DNA from: Euphorbia lathyris
Taxonomy: Eukaryota; Streptophyta; Magnoliopsida; Malpighiales; Euphorbiaceae
Assembly (NCBI RefSeq): GCF_963576675.1
Contig: NC_088918.1
Span: forward strand, 43,681,501 to 43,745,500
Direction: 5' to 3'
Length of the DNA: 64,000 nucleotides
Position 1 is the stretch's first letter; each line of letters opens with the position of its first letter. Under the pieces are notes generated by a model. The model did no database searches. It saw nothing but the letters and a program-made list of their open reading frames with translations, and was not told the DNA's origin. Shown here piece after piece: positions 44,645 to 56,990 of this stretch. The translations under genes were made by a program, and so were the position numbers.

Positions 44645-46508
44645 TGAAGGAAATTAAGGCTAAGGTATAGCAGCGGAAATATAAAATTTTAGCCTACTTC
44701 CTTTTAACCATAGGATCCGTTAATCGTTATTTCATATAAAGAGGGATAAGAAGAAATACCTTTTGAAGAACAATCTACCATTGTTAAAGAAGCGCCCATA
44801 ATTCTTCTCCGAGCTCCCAAGCACGAAGTATAACACGGTGAGGTTAAGTTAGAATCAACCGTATGAGATGCAACCAAAATAGATTGCCTCTAATTAACCA
44901 ACCCAAGATCAAAGAGAAAGAAAGATAGATGAAATTAATCGATCGATGGAAGCCGTATGAATTCTTGTCCACGAACTAGGGGATGCGAATTCACTTTCTC
45001 TCTCTAATTGTATGTTTCGAAAATCACAATGAGGGGAGGGGTTAGGCTTAGTCGAAATTCATGTAGTAGGGGGGTATATATAATAACTTGTATCTAAACC
45101 CTAGTTAGATAGGAATAGGTTACTTAATAGGAATTCAATTCGGAATAGGATTCCCAATTATTATCTTATAATACATCTAATATATCTAGGATAATAATAA
45201 ATAACCTAATTGGATAATAATAGGAGTATATTAATCTAATTAAAACTCCTAACTTAATTATCTCTTAATTAATTTAATTCATAAACCTAATCAAATTAGG
45301 ATTAATGGAATTAAAATAATTCCTTATTTATTATATATAAATTTCGGCCCCCTCTATTTAAATGGGCCTTACTGGGCTCAATTGGGCTTCCATCTATTAA
45401 TGACATCCATCTCTCTTTTGGTTCCAAGTCTTATGTGTGATCCATTAGGTTCTTACTACTTCTGGCCGTATGCAACTATTAAATTAATTTCTTCAAGAAT
45501 TATATTTAATCCTTGCATAACAGAATGATGTACTGAGTATGTTATTGGCAAGTCTGTAATCATTCCCCCAGAGTCTGTTAAGAAGACAGGTTGATTCTGT
45601 CGTTAACCCTTCCGTATTAGTTACAGTATAATTCGATCCTTTATCAACTACATCCTTGAACTGAATCTTATGACTATGGGTGATGTCAAGTCACATATAG
45701 TGAGACGTTCATTTTACTTGTATAGGCCGAGTCAACTCAAATAGATAGGTTAAGTGAAATCTGTATTTCTTACTCTTAAGCTATCACCTTGCAAGGATTT
45801 AGAGTCGAGTCTTCCACAAGCGATCCTTGGGTGTATCTCCCATTAATCGGGAGTGATAAATGCTCAATCCAATGTATAACTACCCTGACATTACCTCCCG
45901 TGACACCCAACCTTTGCAGTTCACACCCCAGAGTCATCTCTGTTAAGGATCGTGGGACCGCAGGATCAAAGTCTCACATTCAGTAATTCAGGATGACCAA
46001 TTAACATTCCTTTGAGTCTGAGGATTAGTTATACCTATTAATACCAATAAGCTGAACAGGTGACAAGGATGAATCTACCCATCCTGTTATCTCAAATCGG
46101 ATCCCCAATCCTAATGAACGACATTTCATCGGATCTATGTAACTGTCCAGATATCTATATATATGAAGCTTATGAGATCAGCTTTCTGTCGGACAGAAGA
46201 CATTGTTACATACAAGTCTCAACAGTGATATATCAATCCTAAACATATCACTTGACTTGGGGTGGTTTTAAGTTTATTAGTTTATTATAAAGTTTTGTCT
46301 CACTTCATGCTTGTATGAACACTTTATAATCACTTTAAACAAACTTACGGATTTCCTTTTATTAGACTTTATTTAGTGCTTAAAAGGGATTGCCTTTATA
46401 TATAGTTATAAAACATATATCTCATTAAAACAAATGATATAAAGAACAATTCATTTACATTAAGTTTGTATCCTGCAACAATTGTCTATAGGACACTAAA
46501 CCCCAACA
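44645..46508 (-). repeat. 3' LTR of the copia element
   Basis: 1,864 bp. It is the partner of 52195-54061. ORFs 45789-45986 and 46060-46242 are repeated in the other LTR and are not genes. Confidence 0.93.
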
Positions 46509-46522
46509 TACTCCCACTTGGA

Positions 46523-49500
46523 CTAAAGCCAATTGTTTCTAAAACTTATCCCAGTAGAAGTTAAATGACGATCATGTACTTTCTGGGTTAAAGGCTTTGT
46601 CAACGGATCTGCAACGTTGTCCTCTGTAGGTACTCTTTCTATTCTCACATCTCCTCTAGCCACAATCTCTCTTATAATGTGGTATCGCTTTAGGTAGTGC
46701 TTGGATGCATTATGAGACCGTGGTTCCTTTGCTTGTGTAATGGCTCCATTGTTATCATAGTACAGAGTAATGGGATTGAAAATTTCAGGCACCACACCTA
46801 GTTCTGTAATGAACTTTCTAATCCAAACTGCTTCCTTTGCTGCTTCCGCAGCAGCGATGTACTCTGACTCGGTCGTAGAGAAAACTACGCTTCCCTGCTT
46901 GGAACTTTTCCAACTGACCGCGCCCCCATTCAAGATAAACAGGTATCCTGATTGGGATTTAAAATCATTCTCATCTGTGAGATGACTAGCGTCTGAAAAT
47001 CCTTCAATTTTCAGATCTCCTTCTCCGTACACTAGGAACATATCTTTAGTACTTCTCAAGTACTTAAGAATGTTATTGACGGCAATCCAATGCTCGTCTC
47101 CCGGATTCCCTTGGTAACGACTCGTTACAGATTACGCGAACGCTACGTCAGGTCTAGTGCATAACATAGCATACCTAATCGAACCGATCGCGCTGGCGTA
47201 CGGGACTACAGCTATGCGTCCCTTTTCATCATCAGTTTTAGGACATTGATGATTGTTTAACTTTACTCCATGTAGCATGGGTAAGTTACCTCGTTTTGAT
47301 TCAAGCATGCTAAACCGATTTAGCACCTTTTCAATGTATGTAGCCTGTGAAAGACCAAGCAGTCTTCTCGATCTATCTCTATAGATCTTTATACCAAGTA
47401 TATAAGCTGCTTCACCAAGGTCTTTCATTGAGAAGTTACCGGATAACCATACTTTTACCGACTGTAATAGAGCAATGTCATTTCCCATCAACAGTATATC
47501 GTCCACATATAGTATGAGAAATGCTATAGAGCTCCCACTTGCTTTCTTGTAAATGCAAGCTTCTTCGCAATTTTGTTCGAAACCAAATTGTTTTATGGTT
47601 TCGTCAAAATGCTTGTTCCAGCTTCTAGATGCTTGCTTGAGTCCATAAATGGATCTCTGAAGTTTGCAAACTTTATTTGCATCCTTTGATATGAAACCTT
47701 CAGGCTGCATCATGTATACATCCTCAAGCAGGTTTCCATTTAGGAAAGCTGTTTTCACATCCATTTGCCAAATCTCATAATCGTAGTGAGCGGCAATAGC
47801 AAGCATGATTCTGATTGATTTGGACATAGCAATAGGAGAGAAGGTTTCGTCATAATCAACACCTTGTTTCTGACGATATCCTTTCGCTACCAGCCTAGCC
47901 TTGTAGGTGCTAACCTTTCCATCCATGTCAGTCTTCTTTTTGAAGATCCACCTGCACCCAATGGGAATTATCCCTTCGGGTGGATCAACCAAAGTCCACA
48001 CTTGGTTAGTATACATGGAATCCATTTCAGAATCCATGGCCTCAAGCCATGCTTTAGAATCTGGACTAGTAAGAGCCTCTTCGTAGTTTTCGGGTTCGTC
48101 GTCCAACACGGGAACCTCGTTATCATCTCCCACTAGAAAACCATATCTAACTGGGAGTTCACGAACTCTTTGTGATCTACGAATAGGTGCCACTGGAGTC
48201 TCATCTAATGGGACTTCTTCGGGTACCTCAACCGCTTCTGTTGTTTCAGTCGGTGTTTCTTCCTCTTGAACTTCGTCGAGTTCAATCACGCTTCCCTTTT
48301 GTGTTTCTTCGAGAAACTCTTTCTCTAAGAAGGTTGCGTGCTTGGATACTATTACTTTCTGATCATCTGGATGATAGAAGTAATACCCTACGGTTTCCCT
48401 GGGATATCCAATGAAGAAACATTTATCAGATTTAGAATCTAGTTTGTCGGACGCTATGCGTTTGACATACGCTGAACAACCCCATACTCTCATAAATGAG
48501 AACACGGGTTTCCTACCAACGAACAATTCATATGGTGTGGAACTAGCGGATTTAGTTGGTACTCGGTTCAGGGTGAAGAGGGCAGTTTCTAAGGCATAGC
48601 CCCAGAACGTCTTTGGAAGTAAGGCCATGCTCATCATGGATCGTACCATATCTAATAGGGCACGGTTTCTCCTCTCAGATACACCATTGTGTTGTGGTGT
48701 ATAGGGAGGTGTCCATTGTGAGCATATCCCACATTCAGTTAGATAATTCAGAAATCTGAAAGATATTCGCCACCTCGATCGGATCGAAGTGTCTTTATTT
48801 TCTTTTCTAATTGATTTTCTACTTCATTCTTGAAGCATTTGAACTTGTCAAAAGCTTCTGATTTGTGCCTCATCAAGTAGATGTAACCATATCGAGTATG
48901 GTCATCTATGAAGCTTATGAAGTATCTGAATCCTCCTCTTGCTTGGACCGACATAGGACCGCATACATCTGAATGAATGAGTCCTAGAGTGTCTGATACA
49001 CGCTCACCTTTATTGCTAAAGGGTGTCTTTGTCATTTTACCTTTTAAACATGATTCACATGTTTCCAATGATTCGGAATCGATTGGATCTATAAGCCCAT
49101 CTGAATGTAGCTTTAGCATGCGTCTCTTGTTTATATGGCCTAAACGACAATGCCACAAGTAAGTTGAATTATCTAGCTTATATCTTTTGGTATCAATTGC
49201 AAAAGCAGGAATTTTGTTATCTAACACATAAATCCCATTTTGTGAAATTCCAGAAAAATAAAAGATCGAATCTTTATAAATATTGCAACTCATGTCTTTT
49301 ATTGAAATATGAAAACCGTCGTCAACAAGACGGCTAATAGAAATAATGTTACGAGACATCTCAGGAACGTACAAACAATTCCTTAATTCTATTACAAGCC
49401 CAGAGGGCAAAGGTAAAACATAATCTCCAATTGCGAGGGCGGCAACTCTTGCTCCATTTCCCACTCGCAAGTTTATGCTTCTTTTCTTTAGTTCCTTAGT

Positions 49501-50424
49501 CTGATTTAGTTCCTGCATATTTGTACAAATATGAGATCCACATCCGGTATCAAGTACCCAAGATTCAGACTGTGAAACTGTATTTATTTCAATATAAAAC
49601 ATACCAGATGTAGAAGCACCGCTTTTTCCCTTCTTGAGGGTGGCTAAATACTCCTTGCAGTTTCTCTTCCAATGCCTGTCTTTACCACAGAAGTGGCACT
49701 TTCCTTTGGGCTTCTTCACTTCCTTTCCCTTGGACACAGCTTTCTTGCCTTTCTTGGGATGTTTAGGATTGGGAAAATTCCCTTTCCTTTTCTTCGATCC
49801 CTCAATTATAAGAGCCGGTATGGTCTTGTCTTTCTTCACATTGGGCTCAACTGACTTGAGCATATTTGCAAGCTCTTCAAGAGAGGTTTGCAAGTCATTC
49901 ATCTGATAGTTCATAATGAACCGTGAATAACTTTCTGGGAGGGATTGAAGAATTAAGTCAACACTTAATTCGTTATCCATCGCAAATCCAATACTAGAAA
50001 GTTTGGTAATGTAGCCAATCATCTTGACACAATGTGTCATGACTGATGTGCCCTCTTGCATCCTGCAACGATATAACAGCTTGGATATCTCGTAGCGTTC
50101 GCACCTGGTTTGTTTCCCAAACAATTCCTTTAGGTGCATGATGATGGAATTGGCATTCATCTCCTCATGTTGCCTTTGTAATTCCGATGTCATCGATGCA
50201 AGTATGATGCATCCGGCATGATCGTCATCAGCCTTGTGCTTCTGATAAGCATCAATTTCCTCGATGGGAGCATCATCTTCAGGGACAGGGGGTATCGGTG
50301 TATCAAGTACATACCCAATTTTCTCGAACTTCAAAACAATTTTGAGGTTACGAAACCAGTCGGTGAAGTTTGAACCATTCAGTTTGTTATCGGTAAGAAT
50401 GTTTTGCAGATTGGTTTTAGTCAT
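46523..50424 (-). pseudogene. Copia gag-pol polyprotein gene
   Basis: It starts at the ATG at 50422-50424. Gag (50424-about 49650) ends with a zinc knuckle, CHFCGKDRHWKRNC. Protease has WVLDTGCGSH. Integrase has the HHCC site (WHCRLGHIN...CESCLKGKM) and HSDVCGP, FIDDHTRYGYIY. A 1-base-type frameshift near 48755-48765 falls after LRSDRGGEY, inside the integrase core. The second frame runs on through PYTPQHNGVSERRNR, then reverse transcriptase (WIFKKKTDMDGKV, QMDVKTAFLNG, LYVDDILLMG) and RNase H (GFSDASHL, STTESEYIAAAEA, HYLKRYHIIRE) to 46523, with one in-frame stop at 47132-47134 after DVAFA. All catalytic motifs are otherwise kept. The product would be cleaved to give capsid and enzymes in the cytoplasm. 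Confidence 0.93.
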
Positions 50425-52180
50425 GATTTTAAGAGTGTGTGTTTAAACAAAACCTGAGAGTGAGAGAGAGTAAACGTATGTCATTCATTTGCTTTAAAGT
50501 ATGACAATCTAAAATTATAGGCCTTTTAATTTATTTCAGATTGCTCCCACTATTTTGCCAAATTAATAGCCCTCCACATTAATTCGAAGAATTTCACAAA
50601 TCCTTTAGTGAGCTAGGATCCTAACTCCTGAGATTTCGCCTTGAGTTTGCTCAACAAGCTAGTCTCATTTATTAGGTAGATTCATGTAATCAATCACATC
50701 TTGAATGTGACTCCTAGGATATTGGGTTACTAACCACATTAGTAACTAATATGATATTCACATTAATCCCAACCATATTGCCCATTAGTTTATGACAACA
50801 TGAGTTTGCTCATCCAATTATCATAATCTAATTTAAGTATTACCCCATATTCATGAAAGAATGACTTTCGATAATTCAGGTGTTACCATAAGACCCCGAG
50901 CTTGAGTTTGCTCAACAACCCAAAGGCCCCCAGTACTGCCGGCTGAATTATAATATTAGGGAGGGGCAACCGATTTTAATAACTTGCTTATTTACTTAAC
51001 TTTTTAACGAGGGATTTTATTTAGGTCTCATAATCTAACTTAGTCTTGATTTGCTTTAGCATACATCAGACACATACATTCACATACATTGGCGTTATGG
51101 ACATATCATCTAAATTATTCCGTCGAGCCAGAGACGGAATAAAAGGGCAAACCTAAGGAAATACTAACTATTACATATTTCTCTTTAGGTCCTCCGTCTT
51201 CTCCATGGCGCCTTGAAATTACATATTAATTTCTATACTACTATAAGAAAACTTCAATTGAATTGAAGGGAATCGGATGAGAGGAGAAATTACAATAGAT
51301 AGTAGAAAGGCAGGACGCGCAGGCCCTATTTCAAAAATACCAAAAGACTAAAAGAGGGTCCAAATATGTCCATAACTCCAAACATGCATAGACTCAATTA
51401 AATAAATTTAATTGGTTGATTACATAACCGGCTTATGTAATATTTAGGTTAATCACATTAACTTGTCAAATTAACTTTCATCCAATTTTACTTCTAATCG
51501 TTTTGTATCTTTATATTAATCCTTAGATTAATATAACCATATAAAACGTCGATTATGCATGTCCCAATTATTTTGATTTCAATTCATTTAACACTTTGAT
51601 TTACAACTTGGTAAAAACAAACTTTTAAATGAATTTTTCATTCGATAATCAAAACAGAAAACTATTAATTTCTGAAACATATATATATATATATATACAA
51701 ATTGTTTTCAAGCCGATTTTAACAATTAAAATCAAGTGGGATTCGGGCCGGGGGCCCGAAACTGGGCTGCTGCCGCGAGGCAGCAGCCGCGCGACAACGG
51801 CTGGTCGCGCCGTAAGGCGCGACCCGAGCCGCTGTCGTATTTTTTTTTAAAACATATATATATATCAGATTTTAAAACGGTTTTAAAAACGATTTTCAGA
51901 AATAGGAAAAACTACAATAGATTTCCGTTTTATCTTTTAGAATTAATAAAACTAATTTTATTAACCTAACTATAAAACTAATAGATTTTGTTATAATGAT
52001 TATCAACCGAATTAATTAGGAACATACGCATAATCTATTTTAATTAACAATTAACTAAAATTTATTTATCTTTAGAATTAATTAATCAAACTATTTGTTA
52101 ATTAATCCTAACCATAAATATTTATTCAATCCTATTGAAAAACTTCTAAATTTTCATATATGAAATAACGGATTTAACCT
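50425..52180 (-). other. Leader of the copia element with a GC-rich hairpin cluster
   Basis: An unusually long (about 1.75 kb) untranslated region between the primer site and gag. At 51742-51838 four nested or adjacent stems occur: TTCGGGCC/GGCCCGAA (51742-51760), GGCTGCTGCC/GGCAGCAGCC (51765-51788), GGTCGCGCC/GGCGCGACC (51803-51824) and an outer CGACA-CGGCT stem around the last. The surrounding DNA is AT-rich. No gene is seen. Confidence 0.75.
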
Positions 52181-52181
52181 G

Positions 52182-52194
52182 GCTCTGATACCAC
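52182..52194 (-). promoter_or_regulatory. Primer binding site, initiator tRNA-Met type
   Basis: On the minus strand the bases next to the LTR read TGGTATCAGAGCC, the complement of the plant tRNA-iMet 3' end, as usual for copia elements. Confidence 0.9.
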
Positions 52195-54061
52195 TGAAGG
52201 AAATTAAGGCTAAGGTATAGCAGCGGAAATATAAAATTTTAGCCTACTTCCTTTTAACCATAGGATCCGTTAATCGTTATTTCATATAAAGAGGGATAAG
52301 AAGAAATACCTTTTGAAGAACAATCTACCGTTGTTAAAGAAGCGCCCACAATTCTTCTCCGAGTTCCCAAGCACGAAGTATAACACGGTGAGGTTAAGTT
52401 AGAATCAACCGTATGAGATGCAACCAAAATAGAATATTGCCTCTAATTAACCAACACAAGATCAAAGAGAAAGAAAGATAGATGAAATTAATCGATCGAT
52501 GGAAGCCGTATGAATTCTTGTCCACGAACTAGGGGATGCGAATTCACTTTCTCTCTCTAATTGTATGTTTTAAAAATCACAATGAGGGGAGGGGTTAGGC
52601 TTAGTCGAAATTCATGTAGTAGGGGGGTATATATAATAACTTGTATCTAAACCCTAGTTAGATAGGAATAAGTTACTTAATAGGAATTCAATTTGGAATA
52701 GGATTCCCAATTATTATCTTATAATACATCTAATATATCTAGGATAATAATAAATAACCTAATTGGATAATAACAGGAGTATATTAATCTAATTAAAACT
52801 CCTAACTTAATTATCTCTTAATTAATTTAATTCATAAACCTAATCAAATTAGGATTAATGGAATTAAAATAATTCCTTATTTATTATATATAAATTTCGG
52901 CCCCCTCTATTTAAATGGGCCTTACTGGGCTCAATTGGGCTTCCATCTATTAATGACATCCATCTCTCTTTTGGTTCCAAGGCTTATGTGTGATCCATTA
53001 GGTTCTTACTACTTCTGGCCGTATGCAACTATTAAATTAATTTCTTCAAGAATTATATTTAATCCTTGCATAACGGAATGATGTACTGAGTATGTTATTG
53101 GCAAGTTTGTAATCATTCCTCCAGAGTCCATTAAGAAGACAGGTTGATTCTGTCGTTAACCCTTCCGTATTAGTTACAGTATAATTCGATCCTTTATCAA
53201 CTACATCCTTGAACTGAATCTTATGACTATGGGTGATGTCAAGTCACATATAGCGAGACGTTCATTTTACTTGTATAGGCCGAGTCAACTCAAATAGATA
53301 GGTTAAGTGAAATCTGTATTTCTTACTCTTAAGCTATCACCTTGCAAGGATTTAGGGTCGAGTCTTCCACAAGCAATCCTTGGGTGTATCTCCCATTAAT
53401 CGGGAGTGATAAATGCTCAATCCAATGTATAACTACCCTGACATTACCTCCTGTGACACCCAACCTTTGCAGTTCACACCCCAGAGTCATCTCTGTTAAG
53501 GATCGTGGGACCGCAGGATCAAAGTCTCACATTCAGTAATTCAGGATGACCAATTAACATTCCTTTGAGTCTGAGGATTAGTTATACCTATTAATACCAA
53601 TGAGATGAACAAGTGACAAGGATGAATCTACCCATCCTGTTATCTCAAATCGGATCCCCAATCCTAATGAACGACATTTCATCGGATCTATGTAACTGTC
53701 CAGATATCTATATATATGAAGCTTGTGAGATCAGCTTTCTGTCGGACAGAAGACATTGTTACATACAAGTCTCAACAGTGATATATCAATCCTAAACATA
53801 TCACTTGACTTGGGGTGGTTTTAAGTTTATTAGTTTATTATAAAGTTTTGTCTCACTTCATGCTTGTATGAACACTTTATAATCACTTTACACAAACTTA
53901 CGGATTTCCTTTTATTAGACTTTATTTAGTGCTTAAAAGGGATTGCCTTTGTATATAGTTATAAAACATATATCTCATTAAAACAAATGATATAAAGAAC
54001 AATTCATTTACATTAAGTTTGTATCCTGCAACAATTATCTATAGGACACTAAACCCCAACA
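52195..54061 (-). repeat. 5' LTR of the copia element
   Basis: 1,867 bp. As the 5' LTR of a minus-strand element it should hold the promoter. Small indels (for example 3 bp near 52433) distinguish it from 44645-46508. Confidence 0.93.
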
Positions 54062-55434
54062 TTATCCTTGTCACCTGTTCATCTCATTGGTATTAATAGG
54101 TATAAGTAATCCTAAGACTCAAAGGAATGTTAATTAGTGATTCTGGATTACGGAATGTGATGCTTTGATCCTGTTGTAACACGATCCATAACAGAGATGA
54201 CTCTGGGGTGTGAACGGAAGACATTGGGTATCACAGGAAGTAATTGCAGGATAGTTATACATTGGATTGAGCATTTGTCACTCCCGATAAATGGGAGATA
54301 CGTCCAAGGATCGCTTGTGGAAGACTTGACTCTAAATCCTTGCAAGGTGATAGCTTAAGACTTGAAATACATATTTCACTTAACCTATCTAATTAGAGTT
54401 GACTCGGCCTGTACAAGTAAAACGAACGTCTCGCTATATGTGACTTGACATTATCCATAGTCATAAGATTCAGTTCAAGGATGTAGTTGATAAAGGATCG
54501 AATTATACTGTAACTAATACGAAAAGGTCAACGACAGAATCAACCTGTCTTCTTATAGCTCTGGGGGAATGTTTCGGATTTGCTAATCACATTTCGCGCA
54601 CTCATTCCGTTATGCAAAGATTAAATATAATTCTGAGAAAATTAATTTAATAGTTGCATACGGCTAGAAGCAATAAGAACCTAATGGGTCACACATAAGA
54701 CTTGGAGCCCAAAAGAGAAACAAATGTTAATTAATTGATGGAAGCCCAACTGAGTCCACTAAGGCCTAGTAAGTGAAGGGGGGCGATTTTATGTATATAA
54801 AATACATAAATAATTAATTTGATTTTTAACAATTCTAATTAGATTGTGATTGTGAATTAAATTAATTAAAGGATAAATAAGTTAGGAGGTTTAATGAGAT
54901 TAAATTGCTTCTATTATTATCCTGTCAGGTTATTATTATTATCTTTATATTTAGATATAATTATAAATAATAACTAATAAGAATTTTATTCCGAATTAAA
55001 TTCTTATTCAGTAACCTAATTCTATCTAACTAGGGTTTAGATACAAGAGAGTATATATGCCCCCCTACATGAGAATTTCGGCCAACCTTAGTCTACCGAA
55101 GAGAGTGAATTTCGAACCCCAAGTTGAGGACGAGATCATTCACCGCTTCCTTTTATTCCTTGATCTTGTGTTGATTAATTAGAGGCAATCTATTCTTGAT
55201 TGCTTTTACACGGTTGAGTTCTAACTTGTTTTGAATTGTGTTTTTGTCTTGTGCTCGGGAACTCGAAGTAAGAGTTGTGGGCACTTCGATTGCAACGGTA
55301 GATAGAACTTCTAAAAGGTATTCCTTCTATCCCTCTTTATATGAAATAACGATTAACGGATCTTGGGTTAATGGAAAAAGGTTAAAATTTTTATATTTGC
55401 GCTGCCAAACGTTTGCCTATTTTCCTTCATGAGT

Positions 55435-56946
55435 TAGTTAGAAATTGTATATGTTCTATTTACTTTTCGTTGTTTAGGCTCGTTTTCTAATTATTTTAGG
55501 CAAATATGGCCAAATTAGCATATGTGTTAAATTTCCATTACCTTTTATAGCAAATTGGTCCGCCAAAAGTCGCACCAAACGGAGTGTTCACTCAAAATAA
55601 GCGATTGGCGGGTCAATTTAGCCTCGGAACTAATGTTATTTGGAGTTTTCGTGCATATGCAGGCTAAAATAGGAACGAGTTCGGGTAAAAGTTGCATTTG
55701 GGACATCCAGCAGTCGCGCAAGGCGTTCTGGGCATTCCCACTCGTTGAATTGGCCTTTTTGGGGAAAGATCGGCGAGTTGGCCTCTATAGGCCAGCTCGT
55801 GTCGAGCTGGAGGCCAGCTCGCGTCGAGCTGGCTCGCCCAGCTCGGCGAGCTGCCCTGCGAGGATCAGTTAAAAGACTGATTCCCGGTCCCACGATGCCA
55901 CGATCGACCCCACGTCTTCCCACCTGCAAAAGGATACGAATTAGGTCAGAAAGAGGGCTCGAACCGCGTCTATAAATAGGACTTTCCGATTGTAAAATAT
56001 TTATCTTTCATTATTGTGAATTACCTTAGCCTTCACCCTTGAAGAATCCTCTCCACCTCTTCCATCTCCTTCAACCTCCATTGGAGCACCTTCGAAGCTC
56101 AATCCACCGAGGATTATTCAAGGTCCGTCCTTAAGTCCTAGGAAGCCGGCTGCAGGGTAGACAGGTTCCCTGAAAGGGATTTTCTCATCTCCTTTCATCT
56201 AATTATGTTTTTATCCCTTGATACAGTCTATGAATCATAGGCTAATTGTATCCCGTGACAATGTTCTTCATCTTTAATAATATTTTAGCTCTTGTTTTGT
56301 TCAATGATTTATTTATTTAATATTTGTCTTACGCTTTATTCAATTGGTTTAACTCATTCAAAAGCCCCAAAATCTAGTTGGCACATATTGTGAGCTGAAT
56401 CTGACCTAGTCAGAGCCTAGGAGATTGACGACCTCTTAGTTGATTAAGCCCAAATTGCTGAGCCTTAGACCTAGTTTCGGCCTTACAAGGGAATCACGCA
56501 CTAGGGACTTCAGGAGGGTAAGTAGGGTTAATCGCCTTGAATACAAGTGACCTAGATTATGTTTTTAATCAATTGACCTAATAACCTATCTTCATTATTA
56601 TCGTTCATACCATGTTCATTCAGGTAATTGCATTAGTGAAAGATCACCTAGGAGTAGTTTAACTTAATTAGGCGTAATTTAACTTAATTAGGAGTAGAAT
56701 AACGTAATCAGAATTAGAATAACTTAGATAGGAGTAAAGTAATTCAACTAGGAGTAGATTAACTTAAACAAAACCAACTCAAAACCCACACAGCCTAGAT
56801 AACACCTGAGACCAAGTAGCTCGATACTTGCAGGAATAAATCATGTGGATTCGATACATGGACTTTCCAGATTTTATTACTTGATAACGACGGGGTACAC
56901 TTATCCCTTAGTGAGCCTTGCGGTACCGACGCCGTGAGGCGTATCA
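55435..56946 (+). mobile_element. Second LTR of the Athila-like element, main part
   Basis: It continues 44094-44200 and ends GTATCA at 56946. The last 880 bp is nearly identical to the end of the left LTR (35975-36854), including the tandem array at 56650-56768. The first half is unrelated to the left LTR. It contains three near-perfect palindromes: CCAGCTCG-TGT-CGAGCTGG (55792-55810), CCAGCTCG-CGT-CGAGCTGG (55814-55832) and CAGCTCG-G-CGAGCTG (about 55839-55853). Confidence 0.85.
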
Positions 56947-56952
56947 AGTTTT

Positions 56953-56990
56953 TAGCGCCGTTGCCGGGGATTTATTTCTTCTGCAATATC
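56953..56990 (+). mobile_element. Primer site and leader stub after the second LTR
   Basis: TAGCGCCGTTGCCGGGGAT (56953-56971) plus TTTATTTCTTCTGCAATATC matches 36861-36898, the start of the internal region. A primer site should follow only a 5' LTR, so another internal region once lay here. It is cut at about 56990 by a truncated copia LTR. Confidence 0.88.

Larger units (their letters stand above)
44645..54061 (-). mobile_element. Copia retrotransposon, structurally complete, coding region broken
   Basis: LTRs are at 44645-46508 (3') and 52195-54061 (5'), with ends TGAAGG and CCCCAACA as seen on the plus strand. The target duplication TTATC is at 44640-44644 and 54062-54066. The primer site beside the right LTR is complementary to initiator tRNA-Met, and the purine tract beside the left LTR (about 46509-46519) is rich in GGGAG on the minus strand. 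Roughly 28 LTR differences by eye (about 1.5%) make it young. The gag-pol frame has one frameshift and one stop. Confidence 0.95.
44201..55429 (+). mobile_element. Solo copia LTR split by a younger copia element
   Basis: It begins TGTTGGGGTTTAGTGTCC at 44201 and ends TTTTCCTTCA at 55429, with target duplication TGAGT. Its own sequence is 44201-44644 plus 54067-55429, about 1.8 kb. It belongs to the same LTR family as 16727-19824. The copia element at 44645-54061 lies inside it in the opposite orientation. Confidence 0.9.
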
